In this document: positions 1-9,621 of the stretch, piece after piece
How the letters are laid out: every line of letters starts with the position of its first letter
Position numbering within the stretch: the first letter of the stretch is position 1
Origin: Stentor coeruleus
Lineage: Eukaryota; Ciliophora; Heterotrichea; Heterotrichida; Stentoridae
Assembly: GCA_001970955.1 (NCBI GenBank)
Contig: MPUH01000104.1
Coordinates: 43,042-107,041, forward strand
DNA: 64,000 bases
Reading direction: 5' to 3'
Notes under the pieces: model-generated
Told to the model about the DNA's origin: nothing
Database searches by the model: none
What the model saw: only the letters and a program-made list of their open reading frames with translations
Program-made: the position numbers and the translations under genes

Positions 1-256
1 ATTTTTCTATAATCATTAAATCTTTCAAATCTTTTATTGTTCCTAAATATTATAAATCTTTAAAAATATATACAATCATTCTAAACTCTCTAATTTTTTA
101 AAAGTATTAATTACCTATAAAAATCATCTTAAATGAACAAAAACATAGCATTTTAAACTAAATAAAAAAATCCCTTCAACCCAAAACCATCCATAACCCA
201 TTTTAAAAATCACCATTAATATTATCAAAATAAATATTATCTATAAAGATCATTAA

Positions 257-1249
257 TTATCTTGTTTCAAAAGAAGATCTAGGCCTAGCAAATTGCTTAC
301 ACTTTTTATCCCCATCTTCAGATTGTTGTCCATTCCTAGATGCTGACCTAACATCCCCACTACGCAATTTATCAATATCTTCATTAAGTGCTGAAATTTG
401 ATCATCATACGCTTTAAGCTTAGATCTACTATTAGCTTCACTTTGTTTTTTATACATTTGCAATGATTTTATCAACTCACCAATTTCTTTTTCTTGTTTT
501 TTACCTGGTTTTTCATCTAATGTATTATGTTTTATATGTAAAGACGGTGTTTTTTTAACTTTTTTAGGAATGTCTGATGTGTCTTCATCATATTCAGGAG
601 TTGCTTCAAGAACTCTTGAATGAGCTAAACTTGAACTTTTACGATCTTTAGATGAGTTTTCTTCTTGTAATGCTTTGATTCTTTCTTCAAGGTCAAAATT
701 CATATTAATTGTTAGTTTTGTTGTTTTGTCTATATTAACAGGTTCTTTTGAAGATGAAACTTGATTTTTTTCACTAATACTGTTGTTATAAGACGATATT
801 TTTTTAGTTATCATATTTCGGTTATCTTTAAGTAAGTTTTTATAGTCTAAACGGGGAGGTCTTGGCTCAAGATATTGTCCTGGAATCTTAACTTGATGAT
901 CTTGTGTTAAACTTTCTAGTTTTTTATAAAGTATTGCATTTTCTTGTTCCAGTTGTTTTAATCTTTGAGAGTTTTGTTTTAACTCACGTATTTCTGAGTC
1001 TTTGGAAGATATGATTTTTGTCATTTCTTGTAATCGTTTGTTTAATGATTCTATGTCTTTGTCTCGTTCGTAGATTAATTCTAAGTTATAAGTGAAATCA
1101 TCATAGAGTTTTTTGAACTGGGTTTGAAAGTTTTCAAGTTGTGATTCTTTATCTTTGAGTTGTTCTTGAAGTTGGATTATTTTTATGTTTAAGGGTTTTT
1201 CAAGTTCTTTTTCACGCCTACTATATCGAGACTTCCCTTCTTCGGCCAT
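257..1249 (-). CDS. coiled-coil protein, function unknown
   Basis: A 330-residue ORF beginning MAEEGKSRYSRREKEL. Residues about 15-120 are heptad-like and rich in E, K, Q and L (for example IKIIQLQEQLKDKESQLE), indicating a long coiled coil. A Pro-rich patch (EPRPPRL) follows at about 128-134. The rest is a charged, low-complexity tail with a second helical stretch near 250-300. No enzymatic motif, signal peptide or membrane segment is visible. The start is the only ATG near the beginning of the open frame. Its next gene upstream (carboxypeptidase) is also on the minus strand, about 430 bp away. The make-up resembles cytoskeletal or basal-body coiled-coil proteins of ciliates, but that is inference and I do not recognise the family. 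Confidence 0.8.
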   Translation of the reverse strand: MAEEGKSRYSRREKELEKPLNIKIIQLQEQLKDKESQLENFQTQFKKLYDDFTYNLELIYERDKDIESLNKRLQEMTKIISSKDSEIRELKQNSQRLKQLEQENAILYKKLESLTQDHQVKIPGQYLEPRPPRLDYKNLLKDNRNMITKKISSYNNSISEKNQVSSSKEPVNIDKTTKLTINMNFDLEERIKALQEENSSKDRKSSSLAHSRVLEATPEYDEDTSDIPKKVKKTPSLHIKHNTLDEKPGKKQEKEIGELIKSLQMYKKQSEANSRSKLKAYDDQISALNEDIDKLRSGDVRSASRNGQQSEDGDKKCKQFARPRSSFETR

Positions 1250-1680
1250 TTAAATTATTTTACTATTTGTAATGTTATAATAATTATTACTGGATTAGAT
1301 TTTGATCAATTTTTGAATTTATTGAGATTTAGATATTAAGATTTTTATTTATAGTAATTATATTATAATTATGAACTTATGTTAGAAACAAAATAAAATG
1401 ATTATATTTTTATTTTTATATGCTTTAATTTCAAATCATCCATCTCATATTCTGATAAAAAATAATCAATATAAACATACAATTTTTACTAAACACTTTA
1501 AATCTAAAAGAAATATGCAATTTTTTACATAATAATCATTCGCTTAGATATATAAAATTTTATTCAAAATAATAAAAACTATAAAAAATAACTAGTCATA
1601 TGCTTATAATTCTTAAAAAGGTTATCTAGTATTATATATTTATATTCAGGAAAATTATCAAATTTCTAACTATTACCTTA
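1250..1680. other. intergenic, AT-rich
   Basis: About 430 bp between two minus-strand genes. It holds the 3' flank of the carboxypeptidase and the promoter side of the coiled-coil gene. Only AT-rich sequence is seen; no ORF, RNA gene or clear repeat. Confidence 0.6.
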
Positions 1681-2955
1681 TTAATTCCATCCTTGCCCGC
1701 TGACGAATTTCGTAACCATATCAAAAACAGCTGCAGGTTGATCATAAGGTGAAAAGTGTCCAGCTTTTTGAACAACTACAAAGGTCATATTGCTATACTG
1801 CTGAACATATCCGACAATATTATTTTGTATTTTCCACAAAATCTTGCGTGACTTTAAAAACCCTTGCATGTTAGGCCAATTAATAACTGGAAACCAATTT
1901 TCTACACCTCTTGTATTAATAAGTAAATCATCTTGTCCATTGTATACCATAACTCTCAAATTGCTAAGTAAATACGGCATCCAGTTTGTGACAAATCCTT
2001 GAGTAATATCAGCACTGAAAGCTAAATAAACATCATTATTGCATTCAATCCAATTAACATTACTAGGAACATTTAATAAATTCTTGTTTGTATCATTAGC
2101 TAACCAAGCAGGATAATTTCCCATATCAGGCATTGCATATGTGCGCATATTATAAAGATTCACATTATAACTATAAGTTTCTAAGTCATTTTGGACTTTA
2201 TTCAAATAGTTATTCGCAGAAACATAATTGCCTCCTTTAATGTTAAAAGCGATCTGTGACTCAGTTAGATTTATTAGTACGTTTTGTACTCTATTTAGCA
2301 ATCCAAGATCAAAAGCTACATCACCATAATTTTGTGTTTGGTATAAAGCATCACATAATGGATCTCCCATTGCAATACCTTTAAGAGGTATTGGAATAAC
2401 TCCTGTTACTTTAGCGCTTTGATTTTCCTGAAGAATTTTATAAGCAATCCCAGGGATCCAATGTCCAGCATAGCTTTCACCAAAAATATAAAAGTCTCTA
2501 TTGAACCAATTTGGGTATTTTACCGCGATAATCTGAAGGAAGTTATAAAGATAAGAACTTGACCCAGCTGTTGAGTTTTGATAATCACTTGGAGTTGTTG
2601 CAAAAGAATATCCTGATCCATATGGATAATCAACTGAGATTATATGGTAACTCTGAGCCCATGAGTTGTTGTTAAAATGTGGCTGAGCATTATCATCAAT
2701 GTATATTGGGGATATTCTCTCACCCAAAAGTCCAGCTTCTCCTGAACATCCAGGTCCTCCTTGAAGCCACATAATAAGAGGTTTTTTATCAGTGTTGATG
2801 TTACCATTAAAAGCATTGAATTGCCAATAAAATAGTGAAGAGCCAGTAAGTGGATTAACTACTATTTCACCAGAATACCCACTTGCTCCTAATAAATTCC
2901 AAGGACCATCAGTATCTCCTTGGACTAAAGATATAAGTACTAGACTTATTAACAT
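1681..2955 (-). CDS. serine carboxypeptidase, peptidase family S10
   Basis: A 424-residue secreted or lysosomal exopeptidase that should remove C-terminal residues from peptides. A short hydrophobic signal sequence (MLISLVLISLVQG) opens the protein. The S10 fingerprints are all present: oxyanion-region GGPGCSG at about 66-72, nucleophile motif GESYAG at 159-164 (Ser161), the acid in NGQDD (about Asp343) and KAGHFSPYDQP with the catalytic His at about 400. Several N-x-S/T sites fit glycosylation in the secretory route. Length and motif spacing match the vitellogenic-like/CPVL group, so the enzyme looks complete and active. Such enzymes are common in the digestive lysosomes of phagotrophic ciliates; that location is inferred. 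Confidence 0.95.
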   Translation of the reverse strand: MLISLVLISLVQGDTDGPWNLLGASGYSGEIVVNPLTGSSLFYWQFNAFNGNINTDKKPLIMWLQGGPGCSGEAGLLGERISPIYIDDNAQPHFNNNSWAQSYHIISVDYPYGSGYSFATTPSDYQNSTAGSSSYLYNFLQIIAVKYPNWFNRDFYIFGESYAGHWIPGIAYKILQENQSAKVTGVIPIPLKGIAMGDPLCDALYQTQNYGDVAFDLGLLNRVQNVLINLTESQIAFNIKGGNYVSANNYLNKVQNDLETYSYNVNLYNMRTYAMPDMGNYPAWLANDTNKNLLNVPSNVNWIECNNDVYLAFSADITQGFVTNWMPYLLSNLRVMVYNGQDDLLINTRGVENWFPVINWPNMQGFLKSRKILWKIQNNIVGYVQQYSNMTFVVVQKAGHFSPYDQPAAVFDMVTKFVSGQGWN

Positions 2956-3526
2956 TATTTCACCAGTTTAGAAAATATGTTTTTTTATCATAAGGGTTAT
3001 CCTAAAAAACTATTAGTAGATATGAATTATAATGTAATCGCATTAGATCTTTCAATTGTTTTTACTCAGCAAATACTTACTAAGATGCTTTGTCATTTTT
3101 GTTATTCTTTTTCTAAGTTTATGCATATTATTACCATTCTAAATATCTCCATAATATTAATATGGATTATCTCCTAGGCCGATTTTATATATCATTAAGT
3201 CTATGGTATATCCTTGAATTTCCAGAGCATATATCAAAATCACTCATAAATATTCAGCTTAAATATTTGTTTAATCTAACTGCAGATATTGAGGATTTCT
3301 CAATGATCTTCTCAGGAGCTTTGATTTTCCTTTATGAATTTCATAGTTTTTTTGCTCTATTCAACAAGACTATAATATCAGTTTTTAAACATAAAACGAT
3401 TTTGCATTTTGTGATGCTTTATTTACATAATTTTTTTTCTAATGAGTATCTTTAGGAAAAATTACATATCACAATGGAAGTTTTTTTGGTAAAGAGGGGA
3501 TATTTCTTAGTATTTTGAACTAAAAA
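2956..3526. other. divergent intergenic region with unexplained open frames
   Basis: 571 bp between the divergent carboxypeptidase and a coiled-coil gene. The plus strand carries two overlapping T-rich frames, 66 codons (2977-3177) and 97 codons (3162-3455), in different phases. Their Phe/Leu/Ile-rich products look like the antisense shadow of Lys-rich coding sequence, but the minus-strand frames are broken by many stops. A 15- or 16-nt intron cannot join the two plus frames. I do not call a gene here. Confidence 0.4.
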
Positions 3527-5251
3527 ATGTCATCAGCTGATGTAGCTAAAAAGCTAGATGAAGTGTCAATGAGTAGGGTTTCGATTTCCGAAGCTATAAA
3601 AGAACTAGAGTTATCAAGAGAAGCCTTTTCGCATGCTGGGCAAATACAGGACCAGCTGAAATCACATGAGAGTTGGATTAATGAGATAAAATACGTAATG
3701 GAATCTGTCGTAACATTTAACTTTTTCAACACAAGAATGGAAGAGTTTGCTCATGCTATGGATAGGGCTATTAAAGCTAGGGTTGATGAACTGAGTGTTT
3801 CTGTTATTAACCAACTTAACAATAAAGTTACAATGGCAGATGCTGACAATTTACTAAGTAAAAAAGTATCTTGGAATGCTTATAGCACTTTAAGCCAACA
3901 AGTAGGTCTTTTAAAGTCTCGTATGGACAAACATATTTTTTCTGACTTTGAAGGATTTAAAACTAAAATCAAACTTGAACTTACCAATAAAAACAATGAT
4001 AAAAAAACAGCGGATATAGGAAGCAATGAAGAAATAGTTCAATTAAAATCCCGTATAAATACTATTGAGCAACAGATTCAACAAATGTTTAATGAAGAGG
4101 ATTTAATGGATGATGAACATGATAGTCAAGAAGAACTAGATAATATGATGGATGATTTAGAAAGAGCAGTTGCTAAAAACACAAAATCAAATGATTTTAT
4201 AGAAGATACAGATTTAAATGATGATGCTCATGAATTTGAATGTAAATCTCCAAAAGGACAAAGTGGAGATAATGATAAACTTCAAATTGATGATAAGAAT
4301 TTGTCTCAATTTAAAGCTGATGGAATAACACCAAGGAATAGAGACTCTAGAAGCATTGTAAGGAAAAATAGTAAAGAAAGTAGTTCAGGAAGTCGCTTAG
4401 TAGGGGGAACTTCAGGGGCAATAAGGCAACTAAACAAAAAAATCTTGACAATTTCCAAAGATTTCGAAGACCACAAAGCTGATTTCGATAACTTCAGAAT
4501 TGAAACCCAAAAACTTCTTATCTCAATAGCAGAACTTGAAGCAAAATTCGAAGAAACAAATGAAAAATTCAAATCAATTGACGAAAGACTAGAAATCATG
4601 CAAGCAAGTTTTCTCAGGGCTTTACGTAGAAGTGGAAAACCTAAAGAAATATCTGAAATTATAGAAAGAAAACAATCAGTAAGACAAAGCAACAGCAAAG
4701 ATATCGATAGTATAACAAAAATCATTGATGATAAGTTCAAAAGGATAATAAAAGTTGAAAATGATCATTCTAGGTTTTCAAATGATTTGCTTTTAATGAA
4801 AAATTTTGTTAGAGAAAAGCTTTCTGGATTATCATCAAGTGCTGTTATGAATACAGATATTCTTGCAAACATGCAAAAAGAACTTGAAAGTATGAAAAAA
4901 AAAGTGCTTTTTGTTGAAAGCGAGTTAAAAGAAAAAATTGAAGAAGTAAATAGAGAAGTTGCAAAAATTAAAGGACCCATGGTGGATATGGTATCAGATT
5001 TAAATAGAGAAAGCGCGACAACCCAAGAAGAGATAAAAAGAAACCAGGATGTTATAAGATCATTGATTGAAGACTATCAAATACGGCCACAAAGCCAGTT
5101 ATCATATAAACCAGCAGTCACAGAAAGCTTGAAAAGTGATTTCAGATGCCATACAAGGGCTAATAGCGCTACCCCAACAGTTTCAATCAAAAGAAGGTAC
5201 AACAAAGTTTTGTCAATACACGAAAAATCAGATAGAATATGCTTCAAATAA
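3527..5251 (+). CDS. long coiled-coil protein, function unknown
   Basis: 574 residues starting MSSADVAKKLDEV. Most of the chain is predicted helix: an N-terminal half with well-spaced hydrophobics (about 20-150), an acidic low-complexity linker (about 195-260), a Ser/Arg-rich patch (about 275-300) and a second coiled coil (about 305-505). The tail is basic and Ser-rich, as in proteins that bind the cytoskeleton. There is no catalytic motif, signal peptide or TM segment. The gene is divergent from the carboxypeptidase and convergent with the mitochondrial carrier, 132 bp away. A structural role in cortex or cilia is plausible but unproven; the family is not recognised. Confidence 0.85.
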   Translation: MSSADVAKKLDEVSMSRVSISEAIKELELSREAFSHAGQIQDQLKSHESWINEIKYVMESVVTFNFFNTRMEEFAHAMDRAIKARVDELSVSVINQLNNKVTMADADNLLSKKVSWNAYSTLSQQVGLLKSRMDKHIFSDFEGFKTKIKLELTNKNNDKKTADIGSNEEIVQLKSRINTIEQQIQQMFNEEDLMDDEHDSQEELDNMMDDLERAVAKNTKSNDFIEDTDLNDDAHEFECKSPKGQSGDNDKLQIDDKNLSQFKADGITPRNRDSRSIVRKNSKESSSGSRLVGGTSGAIRQLNKKILTISKDFEDHKADFDNFRIETQKLLISIAELEAKFEETNEKFKSIDERLEIMQASFLRALRRSGKPKEISEIIERKQSVRQSNSKDIDSITKIIDDKFKRIIKVENDHSRFSNDLLLMKNFVREKLSGLSSSAVMNTDILANMQKELESMKKKVLFVESELKEKIEEVNREVAKIKGPMVDMVSDLNRESATTQEEIKRNQDVIRSLIEDYQIRPQSQLSYKPAVTESLKSDFRCHTRANSATPTVSIKRRYNKVLSIHEKSDRICFK

Positions 5252-5383
5252 CTGTAAATATACCTTAAAAAACTATTATAATCATAAAACATAAAAATTT
5301 ACCCTTTAAAATTCTCTACCAAAAATCTTCAATTTCTAAAAAAAATCTTTTACAAAAAATTGAAATTTTCTATCTAACCCTAA

Positions 5384-6220
5384 CTAATCTTTTTTTATCC
5401 CAGCAAGTTTAAGCTTCTCATAAATAACCCAAACAATCGTAAACCCACTTGATCTTTCAATAAGCCTAATCTTCAACCCAACTGTAAATCCATTAATCCC
5501 TTCATTTTGATATATTTTAATCAAAGCATCAAAAATATTCTTATATCTATGTTCATCATGTGTAGCAACATGACAAAACTGTTGTCTAGTTTTAATAATA
5601 TCAAAAGGTTGAGTAAGTAATGTTGCTGTAAATCCTGCTGACATACCAGCCATAGTCCTATTTTTCATAGATGGTTGATCACTTCCACTCATCGATGAAA
5701 AAATACTAGAAAATAGCTCATAAAATCCATATGCCAAGCCTGCAAAAGGTAAATCTCTTAATAAACATGATGTTAATCCTCGATAATAACCTTTAATACC
5801 TTCTTCTGTATATATACGAAATATACCTTCTGATACACTTTGATAACCTGAACCATGAGGAGCTTCCATTCGAACTTTTATTATACTTAAAGGAGATAAA
5901 GATACTATTGTAAGTCCTCTTGAAATCATAGCTATAAGACTGTTACTTGTAAATCCAATATTTGATGTAGGAATAAGAGATTTTAATGTTTCTAAATAGT
6001 AAAAGCTAATACCTGAACCTATAAATCCTTTATAGCATGCTGGTCTTAAACCTCTCCAGAAACCAGAAATCCCGTATTGCTGTTTTACAAATGATATGGA
6101 TTGGGATATTGAAAAGTTTTTGTTTATTGTTAGGATATTGGTTTTTATCACGTCAAGCGGCTGGATCAGAGTAGATGTTATTATACCTGATATTGACCCC
6201 CTGAAGAAGATATTGTCCAT
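5384..6220 (-). CDS. SLC25A38: mitochondrial carrier, glycine transporter type (SLC25A38/Hem25-like)
   Basis: A 278-residue six-TM mitochondrial carrier with three tandem repeats. Each repeat opens with a carrier signature: QPLDVIKTN at about 20-28, SPLSIIKVR at about 110 and QPFDIIKTR at about 205. Sequence around repeat 2 (SRGLTIVSLSPLSIIK) and the following GLTSCLLRDLPFAGL resemble the SLC25A38/Hem25 subgroup, which imports glycine into the matrix for the first step of haem synthesis. The second repeat has VR in place of TR, a mild variation. The start MDNIFFRGSISG leads straight into the first helix, so no N-terminal extension is missing. Another SLC25 substrate cannot be excluded. Confidence 0.85.
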   Translation of the reverse strand: MDNIFFRGSISGIITSTLIQPLDVIKTNILTINKNFSISQSISFVKQQYGISGFWRGLRPACYKGFIGSGISFYYLETLKSLIPTSNIGFTSNSLIAMISRGLTIVSLSPLSIIKVRMEAPHGSGYQSVSEGIFRIYTEEGIKGYYRGLTSCLLRDLPFAGLAYGFYELFSSIFSSMSGSDQPSMKNRTMAGMSAGFTATLLTQPFDIIKTRQQFCHVATHDEHRYKNIFDALIKIYQNEGINGFTVGLKIRLIERSSGFTIVWVIYEKLKLAGIKKD

Positions 6221-6528
6221 ATGGTTTTTTAATTATGGATTTATGCTTTTTTTAACTTGGAAATTGTGGAGATTATTTTGGAAAAAATTATGGGGAGAGA
6301 AAGTGCTTGGGTTGGGACTAGTTTTTTAAAGAAATTTTATGTTTTAATAGGTAAAAAATTTGGGTTTTTGGTTGTGTTTTGGGCTTTGATGAGTTTTAAT
6401 GGAATTTTGGTTTTTTAATTTTTGATTGTTTTTGTGAGTTTGGGTTTTGGTGATACAATGATGTTTGTAATCTGTGGATTTTGAGAGGTTCTTTTAGTAT
6501 AAATTAAATCAGAAAGCATATTTACTAA
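6221..6528. other. intergenic, T- and G-rich on plus strand
   Basis: About 308 bp between two minus-strand genes, holding the carrier promoter and the 3' flank of the secreted protein. The sequence is T/G-rich on the plus strand, with no supported ORF or RNA. Confidence 0.5.
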
Positions 6529-7029
6529 CTAACTATAAGTTACTGTCATTGTTAGTTTGTATAAAAGCCCACAATCGCCTATACCTGAATTTACAACAGT
6601 GACTTCTAATAAATTTACTCCAGTGACAAACTTGCTTGTACTGATTGTGCATGTTTTTTTATTTGCATAAGTTGTCCCAGTAGTATCATCACAGCTTATA
6701 CTACTACCATTTAGCAGAGTTGTAAAAACTCCATCAGCAGCTATTTCTAAACTGGCAGAAGCCGCTGTTCCAGCAACAAAAAAGTACTTGTAGAATTTTC
6801 CATTACCTGAAGGACCTGCCCCACTAGCAATATCCCAAATCCAACTTGCCCCTGTTATTGATGATGTCCATGCACCATTTGTCGCAGTCACAATAGCAAA
6901 AGCACCTGAAGGAGTGGAAGGCCCTTCTAGCCAGTTGCTTGTATCACTTGTAATAAAAAACGCCAAAGTTGTCGCTGATGATAAAGATATAAGGCATAAA
7001 GCAAATAAAGTAGTAAGAAGTTGGACCAT
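6529..7029 (-). CDS. small secreted protein, Ser/Thr/Gly/Ala-rich
   Basis: 166 residues with a clear signal peptide (MVQLLTTLFALCLISLSSAT). The mature chain is poor in charge, rich in Ala, Ser, Thr and Gly, and alternates hydrophobic and small residues, which suggests an all-beta extracellular fold. Four cysteines (in SISCDD, KTCTIS, GDCGLL and nearby) could form disulfides. Aromatic residues cluster in ASWIWDIASG and FYKYFFVAG. Ciliates secrete many such proteins to the cell surface, extrusomes or food vacuoles, but nothing here tells which. No recognised domain. Confidence 0.75.
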   Translation of the reverse strand: MVQLLTTLFALCLISLSSATTLAFFITSDTSNWLEGPSTPSGAFAIVTATNGAWTSSITGASWIWDIASGAGPSGNGKFYKYFFVAGTAASASLEIAADGVFTTLLNGSSISCDDTTGTTYANKKTCTISTSKFVTGVNLLEVTVVNSGIGDCGLLYKLTMTVTYS

Positions 7030-7460
7030 ATTTATAGATAAAATAAATTTTGAAAAATATTCATAATTTGTATAAACCTAATCTTAATTATTTTCTCAGA
7101 GTTAATCATCCATGATTATAAATTAAAAACATGTTCCAACTATATTCAATTTGCAATAAAGCTTCCTAGATTAATTACAGTGATTTGTAATAAATTTATT
7201 CTAACAATAAAACAACAAGAATTCACTATACATATTTTTATTTCTGAGACCCTTTGAAAAATTTAAAAGTATTCAACTGATGAAGTTTTAAAATAAAGTC
7301 TAACTAAAAATATAGTTACGATATTAATTGCAGAAATTTTATATGAATTTTAAATGCCCTGAAAACCTATTAATAAAGTAAAAAAACCTTATAATATCGA
7401 TTTATAAAAACTAAAATATTAAATTCATTACAAGTCAATATTCCTAGCATTATAATATAA
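7030..7460. other. divergent intergenic region
   Basis: 431 bp between the divergent secreted protein and the PA-TM-RING gene, and presumably promoter for both. AT-rich; no repeat or RNA gene seen. Confidence 0.5.
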
Positions 7461-9002
7461 ATGTGTTTAATTTTATTTCTCATACAATATGCCACAGGAG
7501 TTTTACAAGTTATCACCCCAACAAATTTCCCTCTAGTTTTCATAAACACAATCCAAGCCAATTTTGGAAACCCAAGTTTACTAAAAACATATGCAAAACT
7601 GATTAAAATAACAAGCCAAGAATGCATCATAACTACTGATAATCATTCACATGATACTTTCATTGTAGTATACAATTGGATAGATTGCGATATCATAAAA
7701 TTAGCAAAGTCAATTCAAAATTCAAGGGCACAAGGAATGATCTTAGTTTATGATAAAGATATTGAGAATTCAAATATAATTTTTTCAAATGATCAAAAGA
7801 AAGATGAAATCACAATTATTGTTTTAGGGATATCAAAGTCATCTGGAGATATGATAAAAATTAAAGCAGATGGGGAAATTTGGATAACATATCAATATGC
7901 TTCATTTACAAAATTTGAATCTCCACATATTGAACTTGGTTTAAGTTTAGATTTTAATTTAGATAAGCCATTTATAAAAAGTTTTCAAGAATTCATTGGT
8001 AACTTTACTCAAACAGTGTTTTTAGAATCAATTTCGGTAAAACTTATCAATTTTTATAAAAAATATAACTCAACAGATTGTATTTACTATAATTCTTCAG
8101 ATTATATTTGTGCTGATACATCATTATCAGATATATCTGGGTCATCTAAACTTAATATTATTGTTCTTTTTCTTAATGCCTATTCTAATGTTAAGACTAT
8201 TAATGATTTTTCAAGTTTATTATCATCATTATTGGATTATTATTCATTATGTGAAAATAATGTAGCAATTGAATGTGCAATTTCTGTGTTAAACAAATAT
8301 AATCTTTCAATTATTTATGATATAACAATTCTTGAAAATAACATATACAGCACATATGCTTCACCTTGGTTTTATTTAAACAGTTATTATAAATTATATT
8401 GGAATGAGTATTTAGAAAACGCTTATTGTTTAACTTTAAAGAACTCTCAAAACATATGCCAAAATTATGACCAAACTTGCTCATATGAAGATTTGAAAGA
8501 TAAAAATTGTAAACAAAACTGCAATACAAGTTATAGTAATTATGATAATCTTCGATGCTTATATGAAAAAAACTGTTATAGTTTTTTACTAGGGGATGGG
8601 TTTTGTCAAGATTCTATTTGTATTAACGATCCTGATTGTGAGAAATCTAAAGACATTGAAAGATTTGCTGATGATTTGAAGCTATTAAGAACCATTTTAC
8701 CTATTATTGTTGGGGTTTATTTGTAATTGTTATAAAGGCTTGTTGCGTTAATTTTTCTTGTAAGATTGTTTTTGAAAAGAAAAGTTAAGGTTTTTAAGTT
8801 TGACAAGATGTGGAGAGAAATATCTAAAGATCAAGTTTGTCCTGTAGACAATTGTGAATTTAGAGAAAATACTAAATGTGTTTTGATTAGCTGGAAATGT
8901 AAACATATTTGTGAATTGAAATGCTTGAAGAAGTTTAACCCGCAAGAAAGATTTCCCCAATGTCATGAGTGCAAAAAATTCTGGAAGCATTTAAAGATAT
9001 GA
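7461..9002 (+). CDS. PA-TM-RING type membrane protein with Notch-like (LNR) repeat
   Basis: Two exons joined by a 15-nt intron at 8723-8737 (gtaattgttataaag) give 508 residues. A signal peptide (MCLILFLIQYATG) is followed by a lumenal part whose start resembles a protease-associated (PA) domain (TFIVVYNWIDCDIIKLAK then QGMILVYDKD). A Cys-rich part ends in LLGDGFCQDSICINDPDC, close to a Lin-12/Notch repeat. One TM helix spans about 411-433 and is created by the splice. The cytosolic tail has eight Cys/His positions in RING-like order (CPVDNC, KCKHICELKC, CHEC). PA-TM-RING proteins are membrane E3 ubiquitin ligases acting in endosomes. Oddities: the intron ends AAG rather than TAG, and the first RING pair is C-x4-C, so ligase activity is uncertain. 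Confidence 0.75.
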
Positions 9003-9621
9003 TTAAAATTGTAGGATTTATATGGAGTGTTTATATAAGAATATATCAAATAGTTTATTAGTGATTTTATATGAGATTATTAAATATGACTAGAATTTGA
9101 AAATAAAACCTTAGAAATAATCTTAGATAATGAAAATAATCTATAAAGCTATATAGCTCAAGATATAAAGATAGGCTATGGCTAAATTCCTTAATATTCT
9201 TATAATTACATACAAAACATGATATTTACCTTTCCTAATACCCATATATAATTTAAGCACTCTCTAACCTTATTCTGCCTTGCTATAGAACTTTTTGTTC
9301 ATTTTTGTCTTCGAGTCTAACTAATTTTTTTTATATTAAAAAAAATAGATCAAGTGCCTAATTCCTAAAAGATATTTGTTTTTATAATAAACAACTAATT
9401 CTTTGACCAAAAAAGTTTGAATGTTTATTGTTGTATTCTTCTGATTAAACTAGTAAACGAAATATTAAAACAAAAATTCTAATCCTTTTGTAATTTAAAA
9501 ACAAATAAATATAAAACAGTCTATTATCATGCATCTAATTCAAAAACTATCATCTTAAAAAAATATAAATCACAATATCAAAACTAAAAAAAATAATCAA
9601 GCCTAATCTGGGGGGCTAATA
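9003..9621. other. intergenic, AT-rich
   Basis: 619 bp between two plus-strand genes: the 3' flank of the PA-TM-RING gene and the promoter side of the JmjC gene. A short GGGGGG run (9609-9614) lies just before the JmjC start. No ORF or RNA gene is recognised. Confidence 0.5.

Noticed and set aside
2977-3455. Two overlapping plus-strand ORFs of 66 and 97 codons as one spliced gene
   Set aside because: Joining their frames needs a removed length of 14 or 17 nt, and no GT-AG intron of 15 or 16 nt fits. The products are Phe/Leu/Ile-rich as in antisense shadows.
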